Assembly (NCBI GenBank): GCA_913776195.1
Contig: CAJYMH010000031.1
Coordinates: forward strand, 186,001 to 250,000
Length of the DNA: 64,000 bases
Source: an uncultured Caulobacter sp.
GTDB lineage: Bacteria; Pseudomonadota; Alphaproteobacteria; Caulobacterales; Caulobacteraceae
Reading direction: 5' to 3'
How positions within the stretch are numbered: the first letter of the stretch is position 1; every line of letters begins with the position of its first letter. The position numbers and the translations under genes are program-made. The notes under the pieces are model-generated. The model did no database searches. It was given only the letters and a program-made list of their open reading frames with translations, and was not told where the DNA came from. This document shows, in pieces, positions 52,252 to 60,879 of this stretch.

Positions 52252-53544
52252 ATGACGACTTTCCACGCAACGCGACGCCGCATGGCGCCGCGGACGGCGG
52301 CGGCCGGCCTGGTGGCGGCGCTGGGGCTTTGCGGGACGGCTTCCGCCCAGTCGGTCGGCGCCGACTTCGGCCTTGAGCTCCGCGCCCGTTATGAAGGGTT
52401 CGACAACAATCTCTGGGGCGCCGCCGATCCCGCCGACGACGGTTATCTGTGGCTGCGCGCCTTGCCGAACGGCGAGGTGAAGGCCGGACCGCTGCGGGGC
52501 TATGTGCAGCTTGCGGCCACCCAGGCGCGGGGTGTCAGGCTAGGCGAAGGTCCGGTGGACACCACGGGCATCGATCGGCTGCAGTCGTTCGCTGAGCTGC
52601 GACTGCCCGTCGGGGATGCGGAGGTCACCTTGCGGGTCGGCCGCGCCCTGGCGCCGCTCGGGTCGGAACGTCTGGTCGCTCGTCGCTATGGCCCGAACGT
52701 TCCACAGGCCTTCGACGGCGTGCGCGCGACGGTGCGAGCCTCACGGGTGAAGGTCGATGTCCTGGATTTGCGTCCGGTGGCGGTGCGGCCGGGAAACTTC
52801 GACGACCGCCCCTCGGGCGCGGAGAGCTTGCGGGGCGTCTACGCGACGGCCGAGCTCGGCGAGGGCGCTGGGCTTGACCTCTACTGGCTCGACTACACCA
52901 ACGAGCAGGCCGGTTTCGAACAGGGGGCCGCCCGCGAACGCCGTGAAACCTACGGCGCTCGCTTCTTCGGCGAGCGCGGCGCCTGGTCGTGGAACTGGGA
53001 GGCCGTGCTCCAGCGCGGCCGGTTTGGCGACGCCGCCATCGCCGCGTGGTCAGTGGGCACGGAGACGGGTTACCGATGGGCGGATGCGCCGCTGAAGCCA
53101 GCGCTTCGCCTGCGCGCCAACTATGTCAGCGGCGACCGCGATCCCAACGACGGCAAGCTCGGAACCTTCAATGCGCTGTTCCCGAAGGGGAAGTACTTCG
53201 GCGAGCTGTCGCCCATCGGTCCGTACAATATCGCCAACATCAGCCCGACACTGAGCCTTGACCTGGGCGGCGGCGTCGGTCTGGATCTCACCGCCGCCGC
53301 TTACTGGAGGGCCAGTCTCGGCGACGGCCTGTACGATGTTCCCGGCCAGCTGATACGCGAGGGCGCTGCCAGCCGCGCCCGCTTCATCGGCGCTCAGGCC
53401 GAGGCGGCGCTCACCTGGCGGGTGGACGATCGCCTGGCGCTCTCGACCTCGTTGTCGGTCTTCACGCCCGGCCGCTTTCTGCGCGAGGGCGGCCCCTCGG
53501 AGGCCATCGGCATGATCGGGGCGGAGGCGTTGTGGACATTCTAG
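52252..53544 (+). CDS. AlgE-like outer-membrane porin (alginate-export family)
   Basis: 430 residues. Signal peptide ending GTASAQS, then an 18-strand-type barrel: DFGLELRARYEGFDNNLWG, FAELRLPVGDAEVTLRVGRA, and the family-typical region with GDRDPNDGKLGTFNALFPKG and YFGELSPIGPYNIAN. Ends in WTF with C-terminal Phe. Proteins with this domain are substrate-specific porins, not only alginate exporters. It follows the MFS gene by 11 bp, so exporter and porin may handle the same compound. Its stop lies 1 bp from the convergent lysR stop. Confidence 0.88.
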   Translation: MTTFHATRRRMAPRTAAAGLVAALGLCGTASAQSVGADFGLELRARYEGFDNNLWGAADPADDGYLWLRALPNGEVKAGPLRGYVQLAATQARGVRLGEGPVDTTGIDRLQSFAELRLPVGDAEVTLRVGRALAPLGSERLVARRYGPNVPQAFDGVRATVRASRVKVDVLDLRPVAVRPGNFDDRPSGAESLRGVYATAELGEGAGLDLYWLDYTNEQAGFEQGAARERRETYGARFFGERGAWSWNWEAVLQRGRFGDAAIAAWSVGTETGYRWADAPLKPALRLRANYVSGDRDPNDGKLGTFNALFPKGKYFGELSPIGPYNIANISPTLSLDLGGGVGLDLTAAAYWRASLGDGLYDVPGQLIREGAASRARFIGAQAEAALTWRVDDRLALSTSLSVFTPGRFLREGGPSEAIGMIGAEALWTF

Positions 53545-53545
53545 G

Positions 53546-54475
53546 TCAGATGTCGCCGAGGCCGTCTTCCTCGACGTCGTCGGCGCCCATGGCCACGAAC
53601 TGGTCGAGCAGCCAGGCGGCGGCCGGACCAGGCGGGGTGTCGCGGCGCCAGATGCCGGCGAAACGATAGGTGCCCCCCACATGGTCGGGCATGTGAAGGC
53701 GTTGCAGCGTGCCGGCCACAAGATCGCTCTCGATCATCGGCAACGGCATGTTCCCCCAGCCGATTCCTTCGCGCAGCAGGGCGTGCTTGGCGCCCAGGTC
53801 GGCCAGTCGCCAGGTGCGGGGGCTCATCACCGAGAAATCCTTGCCCTCGGTGAAGCGCGAACGGTCGGTCAGCACCAGCTGGATGTGATTTCGTCCTTCG
53901 CCCGGCTGAATCTTGTCCATGCGGCCAAGGGGGTGGTCCGGCGCCGCCACGGGCACCATCGGCACGGATCCGGCCGCGATGCTCTCGATGCCCTCCACCC
54001 CGGCAGACAGGGGGCCGGATATTCCGATCACCGCCTGCCTGTCCAAGACCATGGCGGTGATGGCGCCCAAGGCCTCCTGATGCAGGCGCAGGGCGACGGT
54101 AGGATAGGTCTCATTGAAGGCGCGCAGGACCCGGCCTAGCCGTTCGGACGGCAGCATGACGTCCACCGCCAGGTCGATCTCCGCCTCCAGCCCGTCGAGG
54201 AGGCCCTTGACCTTGGCGCGCAGGCCGTCGACGCCCTGGGCGATGGTGCGGGCCTCCGCCAATAGGGCGCGGCCGGCGACGGTCAGGGTCAGCTTGCGCG
54301 TCCCCTCGCGTTCGAAGAGCTCCAGGCCCAGCTGCTCTTCCAGTTTGGACACCCCGTAGCTGATCACCGACACCGCCCGGTTCAGCTTGCGCGAAGCAGC
54401 GGCCAAGCTTCCCCCATCGACCACGGCCAAGAAGATACGGAGTTGGTCGAAGGTCGGGAGGCCCGGGTTCGCCAC
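53546..54475 (-). CDS. LysR-family transcription regulator
   Basis: 309 residues from a GTG with AAGGAG seven bases upstream. N-terminal winged HTH (TFDQLRIFLAVVDGGSLAAA, SRKLNRAVSVISYGVSKLEE) and a C-terminal periplasmic-binding-protein-like effector domain (EIDLAVDVMLPSERLGRVLR, LVAGTLQRLHMPDHV). It diverges from the pirin gene and is convergent with the porin. The related elements upstream of the two neighbouring operons and in its own promoter region make it the likely regulator of the whole 46.3-55.3 kb set. Confidence 0.9.
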   Translation of the reverse strand: MANPGLPTFDQLRIFLAVVDGGSLAAASRKLNRAVSVISYGVSKLEEQLGLELFEREGTRKLTLTVAGRALLAEARTIAQGVDGLRAKVKGLLDGLEAEIDLAVDVMLPSERLGRVLRAFNETYPTVALRLHQEALGAITAMVLDRQAVIGISGPLSAGVEGIESIAAGSVPMVPVAAPDHPLGRMDKIQPGEGRNHIQLVLTDRSRFTEGKDFSVMSPRTWRLADLGAKHALLREGIGWGNMPLPMIESDLVAGTLQRLHMPDHVGGTYRFAGIWRRDTPPGPAAAWLLDQFVAMGADDVEEDGLGDI

Positions 54476-54484
54476 TTTTCAACT

Positions 54485-54526
54485 CCTTCGAACAATCTTG
54501 ATGACTTTTAGCAGCTAATCGAAAAA
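54485..54526 (-). promoter_or_regulatory. Putative LysR operator, copy C
   Basis: On the minus strand the sequence starts TTTTTCGATTAGCTGCTAAA and ends near GATTGTTCGAAG. It aligns with copy B at about 27 of 42 positions. TTTTCGATTAGCTGCTAAAA is itself an imperfect palindrome with LysR-type T-N11-A spacing. It lies between lysR and the divergent pirin gene and could serve both. Confidence 0.5.
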
Positions 54527-54604
54527 GGCCTTAGGGGATAGATAGACGGTCATCGAAATCCCACGCGGCCCCAATGAGCGGCCGCCGGCAAAGGAGACAG
54601 ACCG

Positions 54605-55303
54605 ATGATTGAACTTCGTCCCTTCAACAGCCTCGGCGGTGAGAACCACGGCTGGCTCGACGCCAAACACCATTTCTCGTTCGCTGGCTACTACGACGAA
54701 AGCCGAGTCCACTGGGGCGCGCTGCGCGTCTGGAACGATGACACCATCGCCCCGCACACCGGCTTTCCGCCACACCCGCACCGCGACATGGAGATCATCA
54801 CCTATGTCCGCGAGGGGGCCATCACCCATGAGGACAGCCTAGGCAACAAGGGCCGAACCGAGGCCGGCGACGTCCAGGTGATGAGCGCCGGCACCGGCAT
54901 CCGCCACTCGGAGTACAACCGCGAGGACGTGACGACGAAGATCTTCCAGATCTGGATCATCCCGACCCATACCGGCGACGCTCCGGCCTGGGGCGCCAAG
55001 CCCTTCCCCAAGGGCGACCGCAGCGGCCGTTTCGTGACCTTGGCTTCCGGGATCAAGAGTGACGAGGACGCCCTGCCGATCCGCACCAACGCCCGCGTCC
55101 TGGGCGCGACCCTGAAGGCGGGCGAGACCGCCGAGTATTTGCTGGGGGCCGACCGCAAGGGCTACCTCGTGCCAGCCGTCGGCACGGTCGAAGTCGAAGG
55201 CGTCCGGGTCAACGCCCGCGACGGCCTGGCCATCAGCGAACTGGCTTCGATCAAGATCACCGCGATCGAGGACAGCGAGATCGTTCTGGTCGACTCGATC
55301 TGA
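54605..55303 (+). CDS. Pirin-family bicupin (YhhW type)
   Basis: 232 residues, the usual length of YhhW-like pirins. Metal ligands are visible in the N-terminal cupin: HPHRDMEIITYV (two His), then the His of GAITHEDSLGN and a later Glu region (GDVQVMSAGTGIRHSEYN). The C-terminal cupin is more divergent. YhhW has quercetin 2,3-dioxygenase activity in vitro; physiological function unclear. Divergent from lysR, and probably part of its regulon. Confidence 0.9.
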   Translation: MIELRPFNSLGGENHGWLDAKHHFSFAGYYDESRVHWGALRVWNDDTIAPHTGFPPHPHRDMEIITYVREGAITHEDSLGNKGRTEAGDVQVMSAGTGIRHSEYNREDVTTKIFQIWIIPTHTGDAPAWGAKPFPKGDRSGRFVTLASGIKSDEDALPIRTNARVLGATLKAGETAEYLLGADRKGYLVPAVGTVEVEGVRVNARDGLAISELASIKITAIEDSEIVLVDSI

Positions 55304-55310
55304 CGAAAAC

Positions 55311-55337
55311 GGGCGGGGCGCTTCACGCGCTCCGCCC
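55311..55337 (+). terminator. Likely terminator after pirin
   Basis: GGGCGGGGCG / CGCTCCGCCC stem (one G-T pair) with a 7-nt loop, 7 bp after the pirin stop; only a weak T-rich stretch follows. Confidence 0.5.
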
Positions 55338-55455
55338 TCATCGTTGAGGCTGTGTTGCTTCTACGCCTCGCCGAGCGGGTTTCAGTCATGCGGACGACCG
55401 CGCTGTCCGTGAGGGAGGGGGAATCACTTCACCCTGCTTCCTCGTTCCCCCCGCG

Positions 55456-55677
55456 ATGAGACCGGTCATGACCGAAGCCACCTTCATGTCCTTCGTGCCC
55501 AAGGCCAAGTGCGCCAAGTTGCGCGCCTTGCTCGAGGCCGAACCAGCCGAAAGCTTCCGCTGGCGGGAGCGCCGCACCTTCACCGGCAGCGAGTTCTATC
55601 TGACCGGTCCGTCGTCTCTGGTGCGTGAAGCTCATGAAGGCATCGCCGTCTGGCTTATGCGCGACGAGCGGTTCTAG
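55456..55677 (+). CDS. Small soluble hypothetical protein
   Basis: 73 residues from ATG 55456 (ATG 55468 also possible). Sequence: FVPKAKCAKLRALLEAEPAE, FRWRERRTFTGSEFYLTGPS, EAHEGIAVWLMRDERF. No recognised family, signal or membrane segment. Its TAG overlaps the stop of the convergent oxidase gene through a shared CTAG. Bases 55338-55455 upstream hold no other gene. Confidence 0.55.
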   Translation: MRPVMTEATFMSFVPKAKCAKLRALLEAEPAESFRWRERRTFTGSEFYLTGPSSLVREAHEGIAVWLMRDERF

Positions 55678-58208
55678 CTTCCAGGCGCAAGCCTCACGAG
55701 CATGGCGGCGACAAAGCCCTGTAGCGCCGTATAGACGAAGAACATCCAGATTAGGTCGAAGGTCGCCCGTCGCCGGGCGTCCACCATGCCGCAAGCCGTG
55801 CGGGCGGCGAGATAGCCCGTCATCAGCACACAGATCGCCAGCATGCACCCCTGCAGCGCCAAGAAGCCATAGACGGTCGCACCCTGGCCGCTGGCTTCGG
55901 GCGCCAGCCCCGCAGCCCGCCAGGACGCGAAATCCTGCCAGAAGGCTGCGCCTTGAACGCCAGTCGCGGCGATCATCAGCACCGTCGCCACGAACGCTCC
56001 CGCCCGCCACTTGAAGAGCGCCCGGCTGGCCAGCATAGGGATCGCGGCGGCCGCCAAGTAACCGCTGGTCGTCAGCAGAAACGAGCTTTGCGAGGGCGGC
56101 GCGATCCACAGGTCCGGACGCCGCGACCACAGGAACAGATACGAGAATACCAGCATCGCGAAGATCATCCCGACCACGATCAGCAGGATGACCATCGCCC
56201 ACCAGCCATGGCTTGAGGGGCCGGTCACATAGGTCGGCACGCGGATGCCGGCGCCGATGTCGGCGGTCTCATCCTTAAGGGGGCGGTCGGTGTCCCATAG
56301 CCAGCGCAACACCGCCGCGATGGCGACCACGCCGCAGAAGATCGAGGCGGCGTATGCCTGAACCGTGAGCAGCAGGAAGAAGCCCGCCGTCCCAACCGCC
56401 GCCCACACATGCCAAGCCGAGGGTGTCGGCATGCGCTGAAGGTATTGCGGCTCGGCGTTCAGGGGGCTGGTGACGACGGTCTCGCGCACCCCGGTGGCGG
56501 TCCCGGGCAGGAAGTAGCGGCCGTCATCCACGTCCTTGGCCAGTTCGGGATCGTCCCACACCGGGTAGCGTGACGAGATCACTGGAATGCTGCGTGTGGA
56601 GTAGAGGCCCGTCGGCAGCCACTCCAGTGTGCCGCCGCCATAAATATTGCCGGCGCTCGCGTCGGCGCTGAAACGGAACCGCCGGGCGAAGTCGATGCAG
56701 AACAGCAGCACCCCTGCGGCGATCAGGAAGGCGCCGATGGTGGAGATCATGTTGGGCAGATCCCAGCCTCGGCCTGGCAGATAGGTGTAGACCCGCCTCG
56801 GCATGCCCATCAGCCCCGTCAGGTGCATGGGCAGGAACGCCACATGCATGCCGCTGAACATCAGCCAGAACACCCAGCGCCCCACTCGCTCCGACAGAGC
56901 GTTTAGGCTCATCATCGGCGTCCAGTAATAGAGCGCCGCGAACAGCGGGAAGACCATGCCCCCGATCAGCACGTAGTGCAGGTGCGCCACGATGAAGTAG
57001 GTGTCGTGCGCCTGCCAATCGAACGGAACCAGTCCGACCATCACGCCCGTCAGCCCGCCCATGGTGAAGGTGATCAGACTGCCGAGGGCGAACAGGCCGG
57101 GGGTGTTGAACTTCATCCGACCCGCCGCCACCGTGGCGATCCAGGAGAACACCTGGACGCCCGCAGGCACGCTGACCGCCATGCTCGCCGCGGAAAAGAA
57201 GTTCACGGAGATGGTCGGCATCCCAGTGGTGAACATGTGGTGCGCCCAGACGCCGAAACTGATGAACCCTGTCGCAAGCAAGGCCAGCACCACCATGCGA
57301 TATCCGACCAGCGGCGTCTGTGCGACGCTGGGGATGATCATCGACATCATGCCCGCCGCCGGCAGGAAGATGATGTAGACCTCCGGGTGGCCGAAGAACC
57401 AGAACAGGTGTTGCCAAAGCACCGGATCACCGCCCCGCGCGGCGTCGAAGAACGGCCAGTCCAGCGCCCGCTCCAGCTCCAGCAGCAGGGTGCCCAGGAT
57501 GATCGACGGAAAGCCGATGATGATCATCACCGCGAAGACCAGCATGGCCCAGGCGAAGATCGGCAGCTTGTCCAGGGTCATGCCCGGGGCGCGGGTTTTC
57601 AGCACCCCGACGATGATCTCGATGGCGCCGGCGATGGCGGAAATCTCGATGAAGCCGATGCCAAGCAGCCAGAAGTCCGCGTTGATCCCAGGTGAGAAGG
57701 TCTTGCTGGTCAGTGGCGGATACATGAACCAGCCGCCATTGGGCGCCAGGCCGAAGAACAGCGAGCAGAAGAACGCCAGCCCCCCCACCAGATAGGCCCA
57801 GAACGCGTAGGCCGATAGGCGCGGAAAGGGCAAGTCTCGCGCCGCCAGCATCTGGGGCAACAGCAGCACCGCCAGCGCCTCGACCGCCGGCACGGCGAAC
57901 AGGAACATCATCACGGTGCCATGCATCGTGAAGAACTGGTTGTAGGTCTCCTGCGGCAGCACGCCGTTCAGCGGCAGGGCCAGTTGGGTGCGCATGACCA
58001 GGGCGAGAACCCCCGCCAGCACAAAGAACAGGAACGCCGCCCCAACGTAGTAGAGGCCCACATAGTTGTTGTTGACGACCGTCAGGTGCTCCCATTTTCT
58101 GGGCGCGCACCAGATGCGTTTCAGCTCCGACAGTTCTTCCTTCGGCCGCGGGCCCTTGGTGGGAAAGCGGTCGTAGAGCTTCGGGTCGAAGCCGGTCTCC
58201 GAGCTCAT
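55674..58208 (-). CDS. ctaD: Cytochrome c oxidase subunit I+III fusion
   Basis: 844 residues from ATG 58208. Subunit I part (about 1-560): H96 in FTMHGTVMMF (low-spin haem), H274/E276/Y278 in FGHPEVYII (CuB ligand, proton-channel Glu, cross-linked Tyr), H323/H324 in WAHHMF (CuB), H409 and H411 in IVAHLHYVL (haems a3 and a). A linker with HIS-poor segment YSTRSIPVISSRYPVWDD leads to a C-terminal subunit III-like part of several helices (SHGWWAMVILLIVVGMIFAM, ARRRATFDLIWMFFVYTAL). The fused form is known as CoxN/CtaD-E. It reduces O2 at the inner membrane and pumps protons. Start overlaps the end of subunit II (ATGA). Confidence 0.95.
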   Translation of the reverse strand: MSSETGFDPKLYDRFPTKGPRPKEELSELKRIWCAPRKWEHLTVVNNNYVGLYYVGAAFLFFVLAGVLALVMRTQLALPLNGVLPQETYNQFFTMHGTVMMFLFAVPAVEALAVLLLPQMLAARDLPFPRLSAYAFWAYLVGGLAFFCSLFFGLAPNGGWFMYPPLTSKTFSPGINADFWLLGIGFIEISAIAGAIEIIVGVLKTRAPGMTLDKLPIFAWAMLVFAVMIIIGFPSIILGTLLLELERALDWPFFDAARGGDPVLWQHLFWFFGHPEVYIIFLPAAGMMSMIIPSVAQTPLVGYRMVVLALLATGFISFGVWAHHMFTTGMPTISVNFFSAASMAVSVPAGVQVFSWIATVAAGRMKFNTPGLFALGSLITFTMGGLTGVMVGLVPFDWQAHDTYFIVAHLHYVLIGGMVFPLFAALYYWTPMMSLNALSERVGRWVFWLMFSGMHVAFLPMHLTGLMGMPRRVYTYLPGRGWDLPNMISTIGAFLIAAGVLLFCIDFARRFRFSADASAGNIYGGGTLEWLPTGLYSTRSIPVISSRYPVWDDPELAKDVDDGRYFLPGTATGVRETVVTSPLNAEPQYLQRMPTPSAWHVWAAVGTAGFFLLLTVQAYAASIFCGVVAIAAVLRWLWDTDRPLKDETADIGAGIRVPTYVTGPSSHGWWAMVILLIVVGMIFAMLVFSYLFLWSRRPDLWIAPPSQSSFLLTTSGYLAAAAIPMLASRALFKWRAGAFVATVLMIAATGVQGAAFWQDFASWRAAGLAPEASGQGATVYGFLALQGCMLAICVLMTGYLAARTACGMVDARRRATFDLIWMFFVYTALQGFVAAMLVRLAPGS

Positions 58209-59185
58209 CGCCGGCTCTCGAGATAGGCGGCCACCGCCTGCAGATCGGCGCCGGACAGGACCTTGTAGGCGGGCATGCGGTTGCCTGGCTTGATGGTCTG
58301 GCTGTCTGCGGTCCAGCCGGCGAGGGTGCCGCGATTGTTGGGCAAAATTCCCGCTCCGAGACTGCGCCGGGACCCCACATGGGTCAGATCCGGCCCCGCC
58401 ATGCCGTTGGCGGTGGTCCCCGCGATCGCGTGGCAGGCGCCGCAACCGCTTTGTTCGAACACCTGGGCGCCACGTTGGCTGAGCGGATCAGCGGGCGGAG
58501 CCGATGGGGCGAGGCGGGACTGCCGCCAACGCTCGAAGTTCTCGGGCGTATGGGCGACGACTACAAGTCCCATCAGGGCGTGCGGCCCGCCACAGAACTC
58601 CGCGCACTGACCGGCGTAGACGCCGGGCTCGTCGGCTTGCAACCGAGCGATGTTGCGACGCCCGGGGATCATGTCGACCTTGCCCCCCAGACGCGGAATC
58701 CAGAAGGCGTGGATGACGTCGGCCGACTCCAGTTCGAAGGTCACGGGTCGACCGGTAGGGATGTGAATCTCGTTGGCGTCCTGCATCGCCTCGCGGCCCT
58801 GGCCGTCGAGATAGGCCACCCGCCACCACCAGACCTCGCCCGTGACGCGAACGCGCATCTCGCCAGGGGGGGGCGCTTCGGACAACCGGCTCGTCAGGGT
58901 TAGGCCCCAGACTAGCAACACGCTCAATACGACCAGGGGAAAGGCGAGGCCGCCGATCCAGACCAGCCGCTTGCCGCCCAGCCGCCGCTTCCAGGTCGGC
59001 CCCCCAAACAGGGCGAGGCCCGTCGCGATCGCCACCACCAAGGTGACCCCGGCGGCCATGACGAACAGCGCCCAGCTGAGCACCACGATCGGCGTGTTGA
59101 AAGGACCCGCCGGATCGAGCACTGGCGGCGGCCAGCCTGCGAGCGCCTCAGCGAGCATTGAGGGTATAGAGGTAGGCCGCCACAT
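58205..59185 (-). CDS. ctaC: Cytochrome c oxidase subunit II with fused cytochrome c domain
   Basis: 326 residues from ATG 59185, preceded by GGAGGAGG six bases away; ATG 59158 is an alternative. Two N-terminal helices (IVVLSWALFVMAAGVTLVVA and LVWIGGLAFPLVVLSVLLVW), then the CuA cupredoxin domain with VIHAFWIP and GQCAEFCGGPHALMG (His, two Cys, Glu, His, Met ligands), then a C-terminal cytochrome c domain (SGCGACHAI haem site, later GNRMPAYK with the Met ligand). This is the caa3-type subunit II. The gene overlaps the upstream cytochrome c gene by 38 bp. Confidence 0.93.
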   Translation of the reverse strand: MWRPTSIPSMLAEALAGWPPPVLDPAGPFNTPIVVLSWALFVMAAGVTLVVAIATGLALFGGPTWKRRLGGKRLVWIGGLAFPLVVLSVLLVWGLTLTSRLSEAPPPGEMRVRVTGEVWWWRVAYLDGQGREAMQDANEIHIPTGRPVTFELESADVIHAFWIPRLGGKVDMIPGRRNIARLQADEPGVYAGQCAEFCGGPHALMGLVVVAHTPENFERWRQSRLAPSAPPADPLSQRGAQVFEQSGCGACHAIAGTTANGMAGPDLTHVGSRRSLGAGILPNNRGTLAGWTADSQTIKPGNRMPAYKVLSGADLQAVAAYLESRR

Positions 59186-59516
59186 GGCGCGCCTCCTCCT
59201 CCGTCAGGGGCATGGGCGGCATGCCGGTCTGCGGCGACAAGGATGGGGCGTCGCGGACGAACCGGGCCAGGGTCTCCGGCTGGTTGGGAAAGCGCCCGGC
59301 GATCAGCGCGCGGTCGGCGAAGCCCTCCAAAGGCGGACCCACCTTGCCCTGCGGCCAGGCGATCCCCGGAATCTGATGACAGGCGCCGCAGCCGACGCGT
59401 TCGGCGATGTCGCGACCAAGGCCCGCGTCCGCCCCGCTGAGAGCGCGCGGCTGAACCTTGCCGCCCTCACAGGCGCACAGGACAAGTCCCATCATCGCTA
59501 TGCCGATACGCTTCAA
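59148..59516 (-). CDS. Lipoprotein c-type cytochrome
   Basis: 122 residues from a TTG at 59516 giving MKRIGIAMMGLVLCACEGG, a lipoprotein signal with lipobox LCAC; the downstream ATGs would lose its basic residues. One haem-binding site VGCGACHQIPG and an axial Met in TGMPPMPL. It is probably a membrane-anchored electron donor to the oxidase encoded just downstream; overlap of 38 bp with subunit II indicates one operon. A longer frame further upstream is not supported. Confidence 0.8.
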   Translation of the reverse strand: MKRIGIAMMGLVLCACEGGKVQPRALSGADAGLGRDIAERVGCGACHQIPGIAWPQGKVGPPLEGFADRALIAGRFPNQPETLARFVRDAPSLSPQTGMPPMPLTEEEARHVAAYLYTLNAR

Positions 59517-59609
59517 ACCCAGCTCGCCCCGCAACAACCAAACTGAGCAATTCGCGGGACGGCGCGGAGTTCCCCGGAACCGGCGCGCGCATGGTCGTGT
59601 TTGGCTGTC

Positions 59610-60284
59610 ATGGATTTTTTCGGCCAAGCCTTGCGCCTTTGCATTGTGGGTCTGGGCGCCGGCGGCCTCGCCGCGTGCGAGCCGAGGGATCCTCCTAAGG
59701 ACGCGTTTCGCCGGACGGGACAAGTGATTGCTCTGAGCGGGGGCGACGGCGGCGCCGCCAACGCGTGCTTCAGCTGCCATGGACTGAAGGGCGAAGGAGA
59801 TGGAGAGGCCTCGCCGCGCCTGGCGGGGCTGGACGCCGCCTGGATGCACCGTCAGCTCGATGACTATGCCTCAGGGCGTCGGCCAGATCCTGTGATGGGT
59901 CCGATCGCGCGTCATCTCACGGCAGAGGATCGTCGAGCCGTCTCCGCCTGGCATGCCGCCTTGCCCACGCCGCCGTCCGCCGCCTCATCGATATCGCCAG
60001 TCGGCGCCAAGCTCTATCACCAAGGCGACGCACGGCGGGGGCTGCAGCCCTGCGCGGTCTGCCATGGCGAACAGGGCGAAGGGGGCGGCGCCGCCAATCC
60101 GCCCCTCGCCGGGCAGCCCCCCGCCTATATCGCCGAGCAGCTGGATCGGTGGGCGAACGCTCGCCGCCGCAACGATCCGCGCGACGTGATGCTCCACATC
60201 AGCCGGCGGTTGACGCCCGCCGAGATCGACGCCGTGGCGGCCTATGCGACAGCGCCTGCTTCACGTCCTCTTCAAGCTCCGTAA
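59610..60284 (+). CDS. Dihaem cytochrome c (c4-like), lipoprotein
   Basis: 224 residues from ATG 59610. Signal with lipobox LAAC (GGLAACEPRD). Two cytochrome c domains: ACFSCHGLKGEGDGEASPRL (first haem) and QPCAVCHGEQGEG (second), each followed by a candidate axial Met (VMGPIARHL; RDVMLHISRRL). The twin pattern SPRLAGL/NPPLAGQ and QLDDYA/QLDRWA is typical of cytochrome c4. Divergent from the oxidase operon by 93 bp and overlapping the cytochrome b561 gene on the other strand by 86 bp. It likely feeds electrons to the oxidase. Confidence 0.87.
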   Translation: MDFFGQALRLCIVGLGAGGLAACEPRDPPKDAFRRTGQVIALSGGDGGAANACFSCHGLKGEGDGEASPRLAGLDAAWMHRQLDDYASGRRPDPVMGPIARHLTAEDRRAVSAWHAALPTPPSAASSISPVGAKLYHQGDARRGLQPCAVCHGEQGEGGGAANPPLAGQPPAYIAEQLDRWANARRRNDPRDVMLHISRRLTPAEIDAVAAYATAPASRPLQAP

Positions 60285-60879
60285 TGCCTGGGAGCATGCC
60301 TTCCAATACGTCGTGTCGATGGTGGAAATGGTGCCATAGCGCCGCGCCTACATGGGCGGGAATCGCCAGGACGAGAATCGCCACGAACGTGAAGTGGACC
60401 CGCTCCGCCCACAGCTCGACGCCCCAGCGAGTCTGCATGGACAGTTCCTGGAACGGCAGAGGGGGCCAGGGTACGATACCGCCAAGCTTCAAAGGCTGTT
60501 CGACCGCGGTCGCCGACATCATCGCCCAGCCGCTGAGCGGCAGCAGGATAAGTGCGATGTAAAAGGCGTAGTGAGTGATGTGGGCCACGGTGCTCTGCCA
60601 GCCCGGCTTGTCGGCGTCGTTGATCGGTCCTGGCGCCATCATGGTCCGCCAGACAGTTCTCAGCAGCATGAGCACGAGGATCACCAACCCCACGGCGCCA
60701 TGAGCGCCATAGGCGTCCAGCTTGTCCGGTCCCACCGGCATTCGGCCGATCCGCCAGCCCCACCAGAGCTGAAAAATCACCAGACCCGCGACAAGCCAGT
60801 GGAAGGCGACGCCGATCGGGGAATAGCGCCTTTTGCGATTGTAGCCGCGCGCCCATCGCCGAAGGTTCTGAAACATCAT
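60199..60879 (-). CDS. Cytochrome b561 family protein
   Basis: 226 residues from ATG 60879. Four helices with haem-ligand His residues: IGVAFHWLVAGLVIFQLWWG, AYGAHGAVGLVILVLMLL, THYAFYIALILLPLSGWAMM and HFTFVAILVLAIPAHVGAAL. The loop VPWPPLPFQ is family-typical. These proteins move electrons between quinol and periplasmic cytochromes or oxygen species. The C-terminal basic tail is encoded in the 86-bp stretch that overlaps the convergent dihaem cytochrome gene. Its start overlaps the stop of ctaG (ATGA). Confidence 0.87.
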   Translation of the reverse strand: MMFQNLRRWARGYNRKRRYSPIGVAFHWLVAGLVIFQLWWGWRIGRMPVGPDKLDAYGAHGAVGLVILVLMLLRTVWRTMMAPGPINDADKPGWQSTVAHITHYAFYIALILLPLSGWAMMSATAVEQPLKLGGIVPWPPLPFQELSMQTRWGVELWAERVHFTFVAILVLAIPAHVGAALWHHFHHRHDVLEGMLPGITELEEDVKQALSHRPPRRRSRRASTAG

